Shown here one piece after another: positions 23,284 to 31,697 of a DNA stretch of 64,000 bases; position 1 is the first letter of the stretch; every line of letters starts with the position of its first letter. A program made the translations under genes and the position numbers. Origin of the DNA: Amnibacterium flavum (GTDB taxonomy: Bacteria; Actinomycetota; Actinomycetes; Actinomycetales; Microbacteriaceae). The stretch covers positions 930,001 to 994,000 of the forward strand of contig NZ_QEOP01000001.1 in assembly GCF_003097495.1 (NCBI RefSeq), in the 5' to 3' direction. The notes beneath the pieces are model-generated. The model did no database searches. It saw nothing but the letters and a program-made list of their open reading frames with translations, and was not told the origin of the DNA.

Positions 23284-24060
23284 ATGTTCACCCTCGCACC
23301 CAACATCGACCTGCTCTACACGGAAGCGGGTGACGATCTCGCGGATCGTGTCCGGGCGGCTGCGGCCGACGGCTTCGACACCGTCGAGATGTGGGGCACC
23401 GTCGGCCGTGATGTGCCGGCCCTCGCTGCCGCCCTCCAGGAGACCGGAGTCGCGGTGAGCTCGGTGCTGAGCCTTCCCCGCACGAACTTCGCCTGGCCGA
23501 ACGCCGACCTCGAAGCGTTCTACGCCGGTGTCGCGTCCACCATGGCCGACGCCCGCGCACTGGGCTGCCCCCGCGTGGTCGTCGGCTCGGGGGCGGGGTT
23601 CAGCGCGATGAAGCGACCCGCCCAGCACGCGCGTCTCGCCGAGATCCTGACCGAGGTCCTGGAGCGCACCGCGGATTCGGGGGTCGACATCGTCCTCGAG
23701 CCGGTCAACAGCCGAGTCGATCACCCGGGTGCCTTCCTCGATCACACCGAGTACGCCATCGAGGTGGCGCGCGCCGTCGGATCGCCGCGGCTGACCCTCC
23801 TGTACGACCTCTACCACTCGCTCACACAGCGCGAGAGCGTCGAGGGGACTCTCGCCGCGGCGTCGGGACTGATCGGCTACGCGCAGCTCGCCGATGTGCC
23901 GGGACGCGGAGAGCCGGGTTCCGGCACCGTGGACTGGAGCGAGCAGCTCCGCCTGCTCCAGGCGGCCGGATACACGGGCGTCATCGGCTTGGAGTTCGTG
24001 CCGACGCAGGCGACCTCGAGCGCTGTCGCGGAGATCGTGCGCATCAACTCCGAGCTCTGA
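23284..24060 (+). CDS. Hydroxypyruvate isomerase-like TIM-barrel protein
   Basis: A 258-residue member of the xylose-isomerase-like fold resembling Hyi: LAPNIDLLYTE at the N-terminus, DIVLEPVNSRVDHPG with a metal-ligand Glu, LYDLYHSLTQ with Asp and His, and GVIGLEFVPTQ with the last Glu. GGAG lies before the ATG at 23284. It is last in the rightward operon, 40 bases after the dehydrogenase. Likely an aldose-ketose or hydroxypyruvate/tartronate isomerase acting on the sugar-derived product. Confidence 0.82.
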   Translation: MFTLAPNIDLLYTEAGDDLADRVRAAAADGFDTVEMWGTVGRDVPALAAALQETGVAVSSVLSLPRTNFAWPNADLEAFYAGVASTMADARALGCPRVVVGSGAGFSAMKRPAQHARLAEILTEVLERTADSGVDIVLEPVNSRVDHPGAFLDHTEYAIEVARAVGSPRLTLLYDLYHSLTQRESVEGTLAAASGLIGYAQLADVPGRGEPGSGTVDWSEQLRLLQAAGYTGVIGLEFVPTQATSSAVAEIVRINSEL

Positions 24061-24062
24061 TC

Positions 24063-24123
24063 GGCCCGCCCGCTGGGCGCGTCGAGGCGGGGGTGCTTGC
24101 GCATCGCTGCGCTCGGCGGGCGG
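24063..24123. repeat. Degenerate member of the dispersed hairpin repeat family
   Basis: The arms CCCGCCCGCTGGGCGCGTCG and TCGCTGCGCTCGGCGGGCGG can pair in part, and they match in layout the tandem units at 33172-33540. It follows the rightward island operon and may act as its terminator. Confidence 0.45.
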
Positions 24124-24223
24124 TGCGCCTCGCTCTGCCGTCAGCGGAGTCGGCGGCCGCTGCCCTCTGCGCGCCGTAGCGTCGAGTCGACGGGCGAGGC
24201 CCCGTGCGAGAGGGGAACGTCCG

Positions 24224-24931
24224 ATGGAACTGATCTTCGTCCACGGCGCTCTCGTGCGCGACGGCGCCTGGTGGTGGCGGCGGACCGCCGACCTCCTCCT
24301 CGAGCGCACCGGTATCCGCAGCAGGTCGCTGGCGCTCCCCTCCTGCGGCGAGACCGCGCCCGAGGAGATGCAGGGCGGCCTGACCGCCGACGCCGCAGCC
24401 CTCCGCGGCGTACTCGACGACGTCGACACCGCCGTCGTCGTCGGCCACTCCTACGGGGGCACGGTCATCGCGGAGGCGGGAGCGCACCCGAGCGTCGCCC
24501 ACCTCCTCTACATCTCCTCCTACCTGCCCGACATCGGACAGGCCCAGGCCATGATCATGAGCGGCGAGGCCGACCCCGTCTCCATCCCCGACAACGGCGA
24601 TGGAACGCTCAGCGTCGCCGGCTACGACCAGGCCTCGTTCGGCGCCCGGTTCCTGCAGGACGCCGAGCCGACCGCCCAGCAGGAGGCGTGGGAGCGGGTG
24701 ACGGCCCAGGCCGTCGGCGCCTTCGTGACTCCGACGAGCGAAGCCGGGTGGCGCGACGTCGAGTCGACCTACCTCGTGTGCGGCGAGGACCGAAGCACCT
24801 CGGTCGCGCTCCAGCGCTTCCACGCCGAGCGGGCCACCCGGGCAGTCGAGCTGCCGACGGGGCATCACCCGTTCATCTCCCGTCCCGAGCTGGTCGTCGA
24901 TCAGGTGGAGAGGCTGCTCCAGCGGACCTGA
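24224..24931 (+). CDS. Alpha/beta hydrolase
   Basis: A 235-residue alpha/beta hydrolase with FVHGALVRDGAWWW (oxyanion region, residues 4-17), the nucleophile elbow GHSYGG near residue 75 and a late His in TGHHPFIS near 217. The VHGA...W start resembles small esterase/salicylate-esterase-like enzymes. Such enzymes in aromatic islands often hydrolyse phenolic esters; this is inferred from context. GAGAGGGGAACG lies before the ATG at 24224. The 163-bp gap upstream holds the repeat at 24063-24123, so it may have its own promoter. Confidence 0.83.
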   Translation: MELIFVHGALVRDGAWWWRRTADLLLERTGIRSRSLALPSCGETAPEEMQGGLTADAAALRGVLDDVDTAVVVGHSYGGTVIAEAGAHPSVAHLLYISSYLPDIGQAQAMIMSGEADPVSIPDNGDGTLSVAGYDQASFGARFLQDAEPTAQQEAWERVTAQAVGAFVTPTSEAGWRDVESTYLVCGEDRSTSVALQRFHAERATRAVELPTGHHPFISRPELVVDQVERLLQRT

Positions 24932-24995
24932 TCCCGGCTCTGCTGTGAGCGGAAAGCACTCCGTTCCGGGCGTGCTGACCGGTTGACTGAGCCGC

Positions 24996-25331
24996 ATGAG
25001 CGAAGCACGACGCGACGGCCGCGCGGCCCGTCGAACCGAGACCCCGCAGCCGGAACGCACCGAGCGGCTCTGGCGTGACGTCGTCGGAGAGCAGCTGCGG
25101 GAGACCCGCCGCGCTCGCGGCGAGACTCTGCAGACCGTTGCGAAGCGGGCGAGCGTCTCGATGCAGTACCTGTCCGAGGTCGAACGCGGCAGCAAGGAGC
25201 CATCGAGCGAGATCCTCGCCGCGATCGGAGCCTCCCTCGAGCTGACACTGCTCGATCTCACGGTCGGTGCGGCCGGCCGGCTCCAGGCGCCGCCCTCCGA
25301 CCGGCGCGACAACGTCGTCCTCGCGGCCTGA
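24996..25331 (+). CDS. ClgR-like XRE-family transcriptional regulator
   Basis: A 111-residue Cro/CI-type DNA-binding protein. Residues 30-90 hold the helix-turn-helix: LRETRRARGETLQTVAKRAS, then VSMQYLSEVERGSKEPSSEI. YLSEVERGxKExSSEIL is the recognition helix signature of actinobacterial ClgR, the activator of clp and other proteolysis genes. A basic N-terminal extension of about 25 residues is unusual for that family. It stands alone between the hydrolase and the GH3 gene and is not obviously part of either catabolic unit. Confidence 0.8.
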   Translation: MSEARRDGRAARRTETPQPERTERLWRDVVGEQLRETRRARGETLQTVAKRASVSMQYLSEVERGSKEPSSEILAAIGASLELTLLDLTVGAAGRLQAPPSDRRDNVVLAA

Positions 25332-25373
25332 CCCCGGAGCCCCCTCGAGTCCTGCGGCGGTGGAGCAGCAGGG

Positions 25374-27743
25374 TCAGACCGTCGTGACGGAGACCTCGCA
25401 GTGGAGCTCGCGGGTGTGGTCCACGTGGCGGAGCGGGCCCGTGAGCTCGGTCACCGCGGTGTGCCGGATGTCCTCGCTGGACGCGCCGAGCTGGAGTTCG
25501 ATCTCGCCGGGCTCGACGACTCTGACCAGATCGCGACCGATGAACGACGTCGTGTCGGCGGGCACATCGAACCGCACCTCGACCGATCGACCGGCCGGGA
25601 CCTCGACGCGCGCGTAGGCGATGAGGCGACGGACCGGGCGGGTGACCTGGGCGACCGGATCGTGCAGGTAGAGCTGCACGATCTCGGCGCCGTCGCGGTC
25701 ACCGGTGTTGCGGACCGTCACGCCGATGCGCGCCGTCCCGTCGGTCGCGACCCGGGCCGGCGCCGCGACATCGAGCGCCGACCACTCGAAGCTCGAGTAG
25801 CCGAGTCCGAAACCGAACGGGTAGGCGGGGGTGGTGTCGATGTTCGACACCTCGCTCCGCTTCGCGAGCTTGGGAAGGAGGTAGGTCGACGGCTGGCCGC
25901 CGGTCCGGGACGGAACCCCGACAGGCAGTCGACCCGACGGGTTCACCGCACCCGAGAGCACAGATGCGATCGCCGTGCCGCCCTCCTCTCCCGGGAAGAA
26001 GGTCTGGACGATGGCCGCCGCACGCTCCGGCGCGGTCCCCAGCACGTAGGGGCGTCCGGAGACGAGCACGACGACGACAGGCGTGCCCGTGTCGAGTACG
26101 GCTTCGAGCAGCTCCCCCTGGAGGCCCGGCAGGTCGAGGGTGTCGGCGTCGCAGCCCTCGCCGGAGGTGCCGCGACCGAAGAGGCCGGCGCGGTCGCCCA
26201 GCGACACGACGACGACATCCGCAGCGCGTGCCGCCTCGACAGCGGCCGCGATTCCGTCACGGTCGGGCCCATCGATGGAGCAGCCCTGCTCGTACGAGAC
26301 CGCGCGGCCGGGGAACGCCTCGGTGATCCCCTCGAGAACCGTGGAGATCGAGATCCCCACGGGCAGCTCGGGGTGGTGCACACCCACGTGACTCGGGAAC
26401 GAGTAGCAGCCGAGCATGGTCATGGCGTCGGCGGCGGTCGGGCCGACGACGGCGATGCTGCCGGTCGTGGGGAGGGGCAGGATGCCGTCGTTGCGCAGGA
26501 GCACGACCGAACGCTCCGCGATCCGTCGCGCGAGCGCACGATCCTCGGCGCCGTCGAACACCACTCGCCCGGTCCGATCAGCGGGGGAGGCGAGGTCGTC
26601 CTCGGTCCACCCCTCGGGAAGAGGCGACCAGTCCGCGTCGAGGAGGCCGAGCTCGGCCTTCTGACGCAGCACGCGCTCGAGTGCGCGGTCGACGAACGAT
26701 TCGGCCAGTGCGCCTGACTCGATCTCTCCGATGAGGGGGTCGGCATACGTCTTCATGCCGGGCAGTTCGACGTCGACGCCCGCCGTGAGGGCGAGCGCGG
26801 CTGCCTCGCCCCAGGTACCCGCAACGCCGTGCAGCAGCTTGAGGAAGCTGATCCCGAAGTAGTCGGCGACGACGGTGCCGTCGAATCCCCACTGGTCGCG
26901 CAGGAGCTCGGTGAGGAGCCGTTCGTCGGCAGCGGCCGGGACGCCGTCGATCTCGGAGTAGGAGTGCATCACCGAACGCACCCCGCCCTCGCGCACGGCC
27001 ATCTCGAACGGAGGCAGGATCACATCGCCCAGCTCGCGCGGACCCATGGGAACCGGGGCGAGATTGCGACCGCCGCGCGAGGCCGAGTAGCCGGCGAAGT
27101 GCTTCAGCGTCGAGACGATGCCGGTCTTCTCCAGCCCGCGCACGTATGCGGTCGCCACCGTGCCGACGAGGTAGGGATCCTCACCGATCGTCTCCTCGGT
27201 CCGCCCCCACCGCGGGTCCCGGGTGACGTCGAGTACGGGTGCGAGACCCTGGTGCACCCCGACCGAGCGCATGCTCGTGCCGATCCGCTCTGCCATCTCC
27301 TCCACGATCGCCGGGTCGAAGGTCGCGCCCCAGGCCAACGGGACCGGGTAGGCGGTGGCCTTCCAGGTGGTGAATCCGGCGAGGCACTCCTCGTGCACGA
27401 GAGCGGGGATGCCGAAACGGCCGGCGGCGGCGATGTGCCTCTGCACCTTCGCGAGACTCGCGGCCCCCTCGGCGGGCTCCAGGGGCGTGGTGCCGAACGC
27501 GCGGGTCAGCTGACCGAGACCGTGGGTGAGGAGCTCATCGAGATCGAGGTCCTCGCCGAGGTCGTTCTGGTGCGGTGCGACACCCTCGCCGTCGGTGGAG
27601 GCGCCGACCCACATGCCGTAGAGCTGAGCCACCTTCTCCCGCAGCGTCATGGCCGCGATCAGGCTCGAGACCCGCTCGTCGACGCTGCGCGCGGAATCGG
27701 CCCAGGGGCGGACGGAGACCTCGGTCTCAGAGTCCAGTGACAT
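25374..27743 (-). CDS. Glycoside hydrolase family 3, BxlA-like beta-xylosidase/beta-glucosidase
   Basis: A 789-residue cytoplasmic GH3 enzyme. The start MTLREKVAQLYGMWVG...GVAPHQNDL resembles actinobacterial BxlA beta-xylosidases. TLKHFAGYS holds the substrate-binding KH pair near residue 215, and VVADYFGISF holds the nucleophile Asp near 285. A C-terminal fibronectin-III-like domain follows (about 660-760; NTGDRDGAEIVQLYLHDP). There is no signal peptide, so it acts on imported oligosaccharides. It is divergent from the LacI gene with two xylan-box sites between them. Exact sugar specificity (xylose against glucose) is not readable. Confidence 0.85.
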   Translation of the reverse strand: MSLDSETEVSVRPWADSARSVDERVSSLIAAMTLREKVAQLYGMWVGASTDGEGVAPHQNDLGEDLDLDELLTHGLGQLTRAFGTTPLEPAEGAASLAKVQRHIAAAGRFGIPALVHEECLAGFTTWKATAYPVPLAWGATFDPAIVEEMAERIGTSMRSVGVHQGLAPVLDVTRDPRWGRTEETIGEDPYLVGTVATAYVRGLEKTGIVSTLKHFAGYSASRGGRNLAPVPMGPRELGDVILPPFEMAVREGGVRSVMHSYSEIDGVPAAADERLLTELLRDQWGFDGTVVADYFGISFLKLLHGVAGTWGEAAALALTAGVDVELPGMKTYADPLIGEIESGALAESFVDRALERVLRQKAELGLLDADWSPLPEGWTEDDLASPADRTGRVVFDGAEDRALARRIAERSVVLLRNDGILPLPTTGSIAVVGPTAADAMTMLGCYSFPSHVGVHHPELPVGISISTVLEGITEAFPGRAVSYEQGCSIDGPDRDGIAAAVEAARAADVVVVSLGDRAGLFGRGTSGEGCDADTLDLPGLQGELLEAVLDTGTPVVVVLVSGRPYVLGTAPERAAAIVQTFFPGEEGGTAIASVLSGAVNPSGRLPVGVPSRTGGQPSTYLLPKLAKRSEVSNIDTTPAYPFGFGLGYSSFEWSALDVAAPARVATDGTARIGVTVRNTGDRDGAEIVQLYLHDPVAQVTRPVRRLIAYARVEVPAGRSVEVRFDVPADTTSFIGRDLVRVVEPGEIELQLGASSEDIRHTAVTELTGPLRHVDHTRELHCEVSVTTV

Positions 27744-27774
27744 CTTTGCTCACTTCTGCGGCAAACCCCGCTTA

Positions 27775-27806
27775 AAAAACTTTCGCGCTTCATTGGGAAA
27801 GTTATG
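27775..27806. promoter_or_regulatory. Two xylan-box operators between GH3 and LacI genes
   Basis: AAAAACTTTCG (27775-27785) matches CGAAACTTTCG at 9 of 11 positions, and GGAAAGTTATG (27796-27806, read on the other strand) at 8 of 11. The centres are 21 bp apart, two helical turns. BxlR-type LacI proteins of Streptomyces bind CGAA-N3-TTCG. Position upstream of the GH3 start fits repression of GH3 and autoregulation. Confidence 0.6.
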
Positions 27807-27895
27807 GTGCCCGCGAAGTCTATGTGTCGGGAATCCGGCGGGTCAAGAACGTGGAAAACGATGTCGAAAACTGTCGTGACCCCTACCATTGCTCC

Positions 27896-28921
27896 ATGTC
27901 GATCCAGGAAATCGGGCGCGGGCCGAGCCGAGCGACCCTCTCGCGTGTCGCGGAAGAGGCGTCGGTGTCGATCTCGACGGTCTCGAAAGTTCTCAATGGG
28001 CGCTCCGGAGTTTCCGACGCGACTCGGGCACGAGTCGAGGAGCTTCTGAAAGACCACCGCTACAACCGGCGCAACTCCGGTCAGACCGTGGCCCCGCTCG
28101 TCGAACTCGTGTTCCAGCAGATCGACGGCGCCTGGGCGGTCGAGATCATCCAGGGGGTCGAGAGAGTCGCTCGCGAGAACGGCATGAGCGTCATCCTCAC
28201 CGAGAGCGGGGATCGGCATTCGCCGGCCGCCACGTGGATCGACGGTGTCCTCCAGCGTCGCCCGGCGGGCGTGATCCTGATCCTGTCCGACCTCTCGCCG
28301 TCGCAGAAGCATCAGCTCCGCACCCGGAAGATCCCGTTCGTGCTCGTCGACCCGACCGGCGATCCGGCTCCCGACGTTCCCTCGATCGGCTCCGCCAACT
28401 GGAATGGCGGGTATCTCGCCACCCGTCACCTCGTCGAGCTCGGACACCGGCAGATCGCCATGATCACGGGCCCTGAGGACATCATGTGCTCGACCGCGCG
28501 GCTCAGCGGCTACCGCGCTGCGCTCGAGGGTGCGGGCATCCCGTTCCGCGCCGACTATGTGACGACCGGCAACTTCGACTACGAGTCCGGCGTCGCCCGT
28601 GCGCGCGAGCTGCTCGAACTCGAGGATGCTCCGACGGCGATCTTCGCGGGCAGCGACCTGCAGGCACTCGGCGTCTACGAGGCCGCCAGGTCGGCCGGCA
28701 TCAGCATTCCCGACGAGCTGTCGGTGGTCGGGTACGACGACCTGAAGCTCGCGTCCTGGGCGGGGCCGCCTCTGACGACCGTGCGCCAGCCGCTCACGGA
28801 GATGGCCGAGGAGGCGACGCGTCTCGTCCTGCGTCTGCGCACCGAGGAGCAGGTCGACAACCTGCGCCTCGACCTCGCGACCCGTCTCATCGTGCGGGGG
28901 AGCACGCGTCCCCTGTCCTGA
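27896..28921 (+). CDS. LacI-family transcriptional regulator (BxlR/xylan-box type)
   Basis: A 341-residue LacI-type repressor. The helix-turn-helix spans about residues 12-40 (TLSRVAEEASVSISTVSKVL NGR with the hinge after it), and the periplasmic-binding-like sensor domain runs from about 65 to 335 (IDGAWAVEIIQGVER, SIGSANWNGGYLATRHLVELGH, LSVVGYDDLKLASW). I chose ATG 27896 because it puts the HTH near the N-terminus; no strong ribosome-binding site is seen. A GTG at 27824 is an in-frame alternative. The operators that would fit it lie at 27775-27806, 34382-34413, 38163-38262 and 46782-46822. Confidence 0.88.
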   Translation: MSIQEIGRGPSRATLSRVAEEASVSISTVSKVLNGRSGVSDATRARVEELLKDHRYNRRNSGQTVAPLVELVFQQIDGAWAVEIIQGVERVARENGMSVILTESGDRHSPAATWIDGVLQRRPAGVILILSDLSPSQKHQLRTRKIPFVLVDPTGDPAPDVPSIGSANWNGGYLATRHLVELGHRQIAMITGPEDIMCSTARLSGYRAALEGAGIPFRADYVTTGNFDYESGVARARELLELEDAPTAIFAGSDLQALGVYEAARSAGISIPDELSVVGYDDLKLASWAGPPLTTVRQPLTEMAEEATRLVLRLRTEEQVDNLRLDLATRLIVRGSTRPLS

Positions 28922-28972
28922 CAGAGGCGCGCTCGCACGGGTCTGCGGGCCCCGTCGAATCACGGCCGATAA

Positions 28973-29029
28973 CGAAACATTTCTCGTTTCCGCCTGAAAC
29001 TTGACCTCTCTGCGGACCGCTTGTAACTT
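28973..29029 (+). promoter_or_regulatory. Promoter of the sugar ABC importer with xylan-box-like elements
   Basis: A sigma70-type promoter can be placed at TTGACC (29001-29006), a 17-base spacer, and TAACTT (29024-29029). Just upstream are CGAAACATTTC (28973-28983) and TGAAACTTGAC (28995-29005), partial matches to CGAAACTTTCG, the second overlapping the -35. This suggests LacI control of the importer. Confidence 0.55.
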
Positions 29030-29282
29030 GGCCCCTGTCGCGATGGAGGTCAACTCCACTCGCGGTAGTGGTTGGAGACAAAGGTGTTGATCGCGAGATA
29101 GAGCCGACGGCCCGAGGAAATCCACCGTCGCGCAGTCGCGACGATAGTTTCCTCCCCTCCTGAAGCGAGTCCACGCGACCGCCACCTTCCTCTCCCTCCC
29201 TTTCGGACGAAGCCGTCCCGCGATCGCTGGTCGGCTCCACAGGCCCGGCACAAGGCAGTGCCGGTGAGAACAAGGAGAGACG
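29030..29282 (+). other. Long structured 5' leader of the binding-protein mRNA
   Basis: About 250 bases between the promoter and the binding-protein start with no convincing gene. GAGGAAA (29114-29120) pairs with TTTCCTC (29148-29154), enclosing CGTCGCG-CAGT-CGCGACG (29126-29143), giving a stable two-part hairpin. CCGGCAC...GTGCCGG forms a second small stem close to the ribosome-binding site. It matches no riboswitch that I recognise. Confidence 0.45.
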
Positions 29283-30653
29283 ATGTACACAGCACATCGA
29301 TCACGGCGCAAGCTCCGTGCAGCGGCCATCATCGCCGCGGGCGTGACTTCCGCGTTGATCCTGTCCGCATGCGCGGGCGGCGGCGGTGGCGGCGGAGCCG
29401 AGGGCGAAGCCGATTCCGGAACCCTCAACTGGTGGGGTTGGACCCCTGACATCAGCGTCGGGCAGGCGTACATCGACGCCTTCAACGAGGAATACCCCGA
29501 CATCACCATCAACTACAAGCAGGTCCCGATCGAGGACTGGGAGGCCGCGCTCCGCCCGGCTCTCGCCTCGCCCAGCGGCCCCGACATCTTCGCGATGCAG
29601 CCCGGCGCCCGCGTCGAGGCGTTCAAGTCCTTCGCCGAGGATCTGACACCGCTCGCCGAGGATACCCTCGGTGAGGACTGGGAGGACAAGGTCTCCGCGA
29701 TCGGCGTCGAAGGCCTCTCGGCCGACGGCAAGCTGACCGCCATGTCGATCGGCGCCACGTACGCCGGCTCGGTCTGGATCAACCAGGACCTCTTCGACAA
29801 GTACAACCTGACTCCGCCGACGACGCTCGACGAGTGGGTCGACGTCTGCGCCGAGTTCAAGGCCAACGGCGTCGGCTGCTTCGTGCAGGGCGCGTCGCAG
29901 GAGGGCTTCGACCAGGACACGCTCCAGGCGATCTCCGACAGCATCGAGCCCGGTGTCTGGACGAGTGCGTCGAAGGGTGACACCCCCTGGACCGACCCGA
30001 CGATCGTCAAGACGCTCGAGACCTGGAAGTCGCTGTTCGAGAACGGGATCATGCAGGACGGCGCCATCGGCTACGCCCAGTACCCCGACGCGAACAACGA
30101 CTTCATGAGCCAGAAGTACGCGATGGTCCAGATGGGCACGTGGTACATGCAGTACGCCACGACCGCCGGTCAGACCGCCGCCATCGAGGCCGCCGGGGTC
30201 GCAGACCCCAAGCCGTTCCCGATCGTCCCCATCCCCTTCCCGGACGTGACCGGCTCGGGCAACCCGGCCGCTTACTACGGTGACTCGGACTACGGCCTGG
30301 CGCTCAACACCAAGTCGAAGAACAAGGCAGCCGCCCGCACCTTCATCTCGTGGCTCACCGCCACCGAGGCGGGGCAGCAGGTCGTCGCGGACAAGCTCAA
30401 CGACATCCCCGCCCTGCTGGGTGTCGAGCCCAACTGGGACAGCATCGAGCAGCCCTTCCCCGACGTGCAGCGCGAGCCGGTGCAGAAGCTGATCGCCGAC
30501 GCGTCGGCGTCCTCCGAGTCCCGCTTCCTCTACCTCAACCAGGATGTGCAGGACGCGATCCTCGCGGCGTGCACCTCGGTTGCGGATGGATCGGCGACAC
30601 CCGAGGAAGCCGCAGCGACGCTCGACGCCGCAGCGGTCGCATCTCGCAGCTGA
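29283..30653 (+). CDS. Sugar ABC transporter substrate-binding lipoprotein
   Basis: A 456-residue extracellular solute-binding protein (CUT1 type). The signal peptide has RSRRK, a hydrophobic core, then the lipobox LSAC with the lipid Cys near residue 30, followed by a Gly-rich linker. LNWWGWTPD and GLALNTKSKNKAAARTFISWL are family blocks. AAGGAG precedes the ATG. It delivers an oligosaccharide, probably xylobiose or a related beta-glycan fragment, to the permeases downstream. As usual for actinobacterial CUT1 importers no ATPase gene is linked, so a shared MsiK-type ATPase is expected elsewhere. Confidence 0.92.
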   Translation: MYTAHRSRRKLRAAAIIAAGVTSALILSACAGGGGGGGAEGEADSGTLNWWGWTPDISVGQAYIDAFNEEYPDITINYKQVPIEDWEAALRPALASPSGPDIFAMQPGARVEAFKSFAEDLTPLAEDTLGEDWEDKVSAIGVEGLSADGKLTAMSIGATYAGSVWINQDLFDKYNLTPPTTLDEWVDVCAEFKANGVGCFVQGASQEGFDQDTLQAISDSIEPGVWTSASKGDTPWTDPTIVKTLETWKSLFENGIMQDGAIGYAQYPDANNDFMSQKYAMVQMGTWYMQYATTAGQTAAIEAAGVADPKPFPIVPIPFPDVTGSGNPAAYYGDSDYGLALNTKSKNKAAARTFISWLTATEAGQQVVADKLNDIPALLGVEPNWDSIEQPFPDVQREPVQKLIADASASSESRFLYLNQDVQDAILAACTSVADGSATPEEAAATLDAAAVASRS

Positions 30654-30696
30654 GCACCGCCGGCTGACGCCGGTCCCGTAAAAAGCAGTCAAATCC

Positions 30697-30731
30697 GGTC
30701 GGCTGGTCGCGCATCGCGCGGCCAGCCGACC
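30697..30731 (+). terminator. Intercistronic hairpin (attenuating)
   Basis: GGTCGGCTGG (30697-30706) pairs with CCAGCCGACC (30722-30731), extended by GCGC/GCGC inside, with no T run after it. Placed between the binding protein and first permease, it probably protects the upstream mRNA or reduces permease expression. Confidence 0.6.
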
Positions 30732-30752
30732 GACCAACGCAAAGGAGCGGAC

Positions 30753-31697
30753 GTGGTGGCCACGACGCTGCAGACACCCCCAACTCGGCAAGTCCCATCC
30801 GACGAGCCCGCGCTGAAGCGCCGGCCGCACCGCCTGAGCCCTCCGGGTCTTCCCTGGATCCTCCCGGCCCTCGTGCTCTCGGTGGGGCTGATCTACTACT
30901 GCATCGGGTACACCGGGGTCATCTCGACCTGGGACTGGGACGGCATCAGCCCCAACCCCGAGCAGGTCGGACTCGAGAACTACCTGAAGATGGTGAACAG
31001 CCCCGTCTTCTGGGGAGCCATCTGGCACACGATCGTCTTCTTCGTCGTGACCTTCACGGCCCAGACCGTGCTCGGCCTCCTCTTCGCGGTGCTCCTGCAC
31101 TCGCAGGTGAAGCTGGCCGTCGTCTACAAGGTCATCGTCTTCGTCCCCGTCGTGCTCGCACCCGCCATCATGGCCCCGGTGTTCCGCCAGTTCTACGGAG
31201 CCGACGGCCAGTTCAACTGGATCCTCGAGCACATCGGACTGGGCGCCATCACCCAGCCCTGGCTCGGGCAGTCGAGCACGGCGCTCTGGGTGCTCATGGC
31301 CGTGGCGGTGTGGCAGTGGACGGGACTCACCTTCGTCCTCTACTTCGCAGCCATGGGCCAGATCGACCAGTCGGTCCTCGAGGCCGCACGCATCGACGGT
31401 GCCGGCAACATCCGCACCATCGTGAGCATCATCTGGCCCGGCGTGCGCGGAACCACCGTCGCCCTCGCCATGCTCGGTGCTATCGGGGCTCTGAAGACGT
31501 TCGACCTCCCGTGGCTGATCACGGTCGGAGGTCCGAACGGTGCGACCGAGTTCCTCGGCACGATCATCTACCGCCAGACCATCCCCAACTATCACGTCGG
31601 CTACGGCGCAGCGGTCTCGATCGTCCTGCTCGTCCTCGCCCTCGCGATGGCCATCCTCCTGCAAGTGCGCGGTCGCGAGAAAGTGACGGTCGACTGA
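30753..31697 (+). CDS. Sugar ABC transporter permease 1 (MalF/BxlF-like)
   Basis: A 314-residue integral membrane permease with about six hydrophobic segments. The EAA loop for ATPase contact is QSVLEAARIDGAGNIRTIV (about residues 208-226). N-terminal 30 residues are basic and cytoplasmic. AAAGGAG lies five bases before GTG 30753. The stop overlaps the start of permease 2 (TGATG). Confidence 0.92.
   Translation: MVATTLQTPPTRQVPSDEPALKRRPHRLSPPGLPWILPALVLSVGLIYYCIGYTGVISTWDWDGISPNPEQVGLENYLKMVNSPVFWGAIWHTIVFFVVTFTAQTVLGLLFAVLLHSQVKLAVVYKVIVFVPVVLAPAIMAPVFRQFYGADGQFNWILEHIGLGAITQPWLGQSSTALWVLMAVAVWQWTGLTFVLYFAAMGQIDQSVLEAARIDGAGNIRTIVSIIWPGVRGTTVALAMLGAIGALKTFDLPWLITVGGPNGATEFLGTIIYRQTIPNYHVGYGAAVSIVLLVLALAMAILLQVRGREKVTVD

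Noticed and set aside
29301-31664. Very long open frame on the minus strand opposite the ABC transporter genes
   Set aside because: It is an artefact of high G+C codon bias; the plus-strand proteins have clear family motifs and a lipobox.
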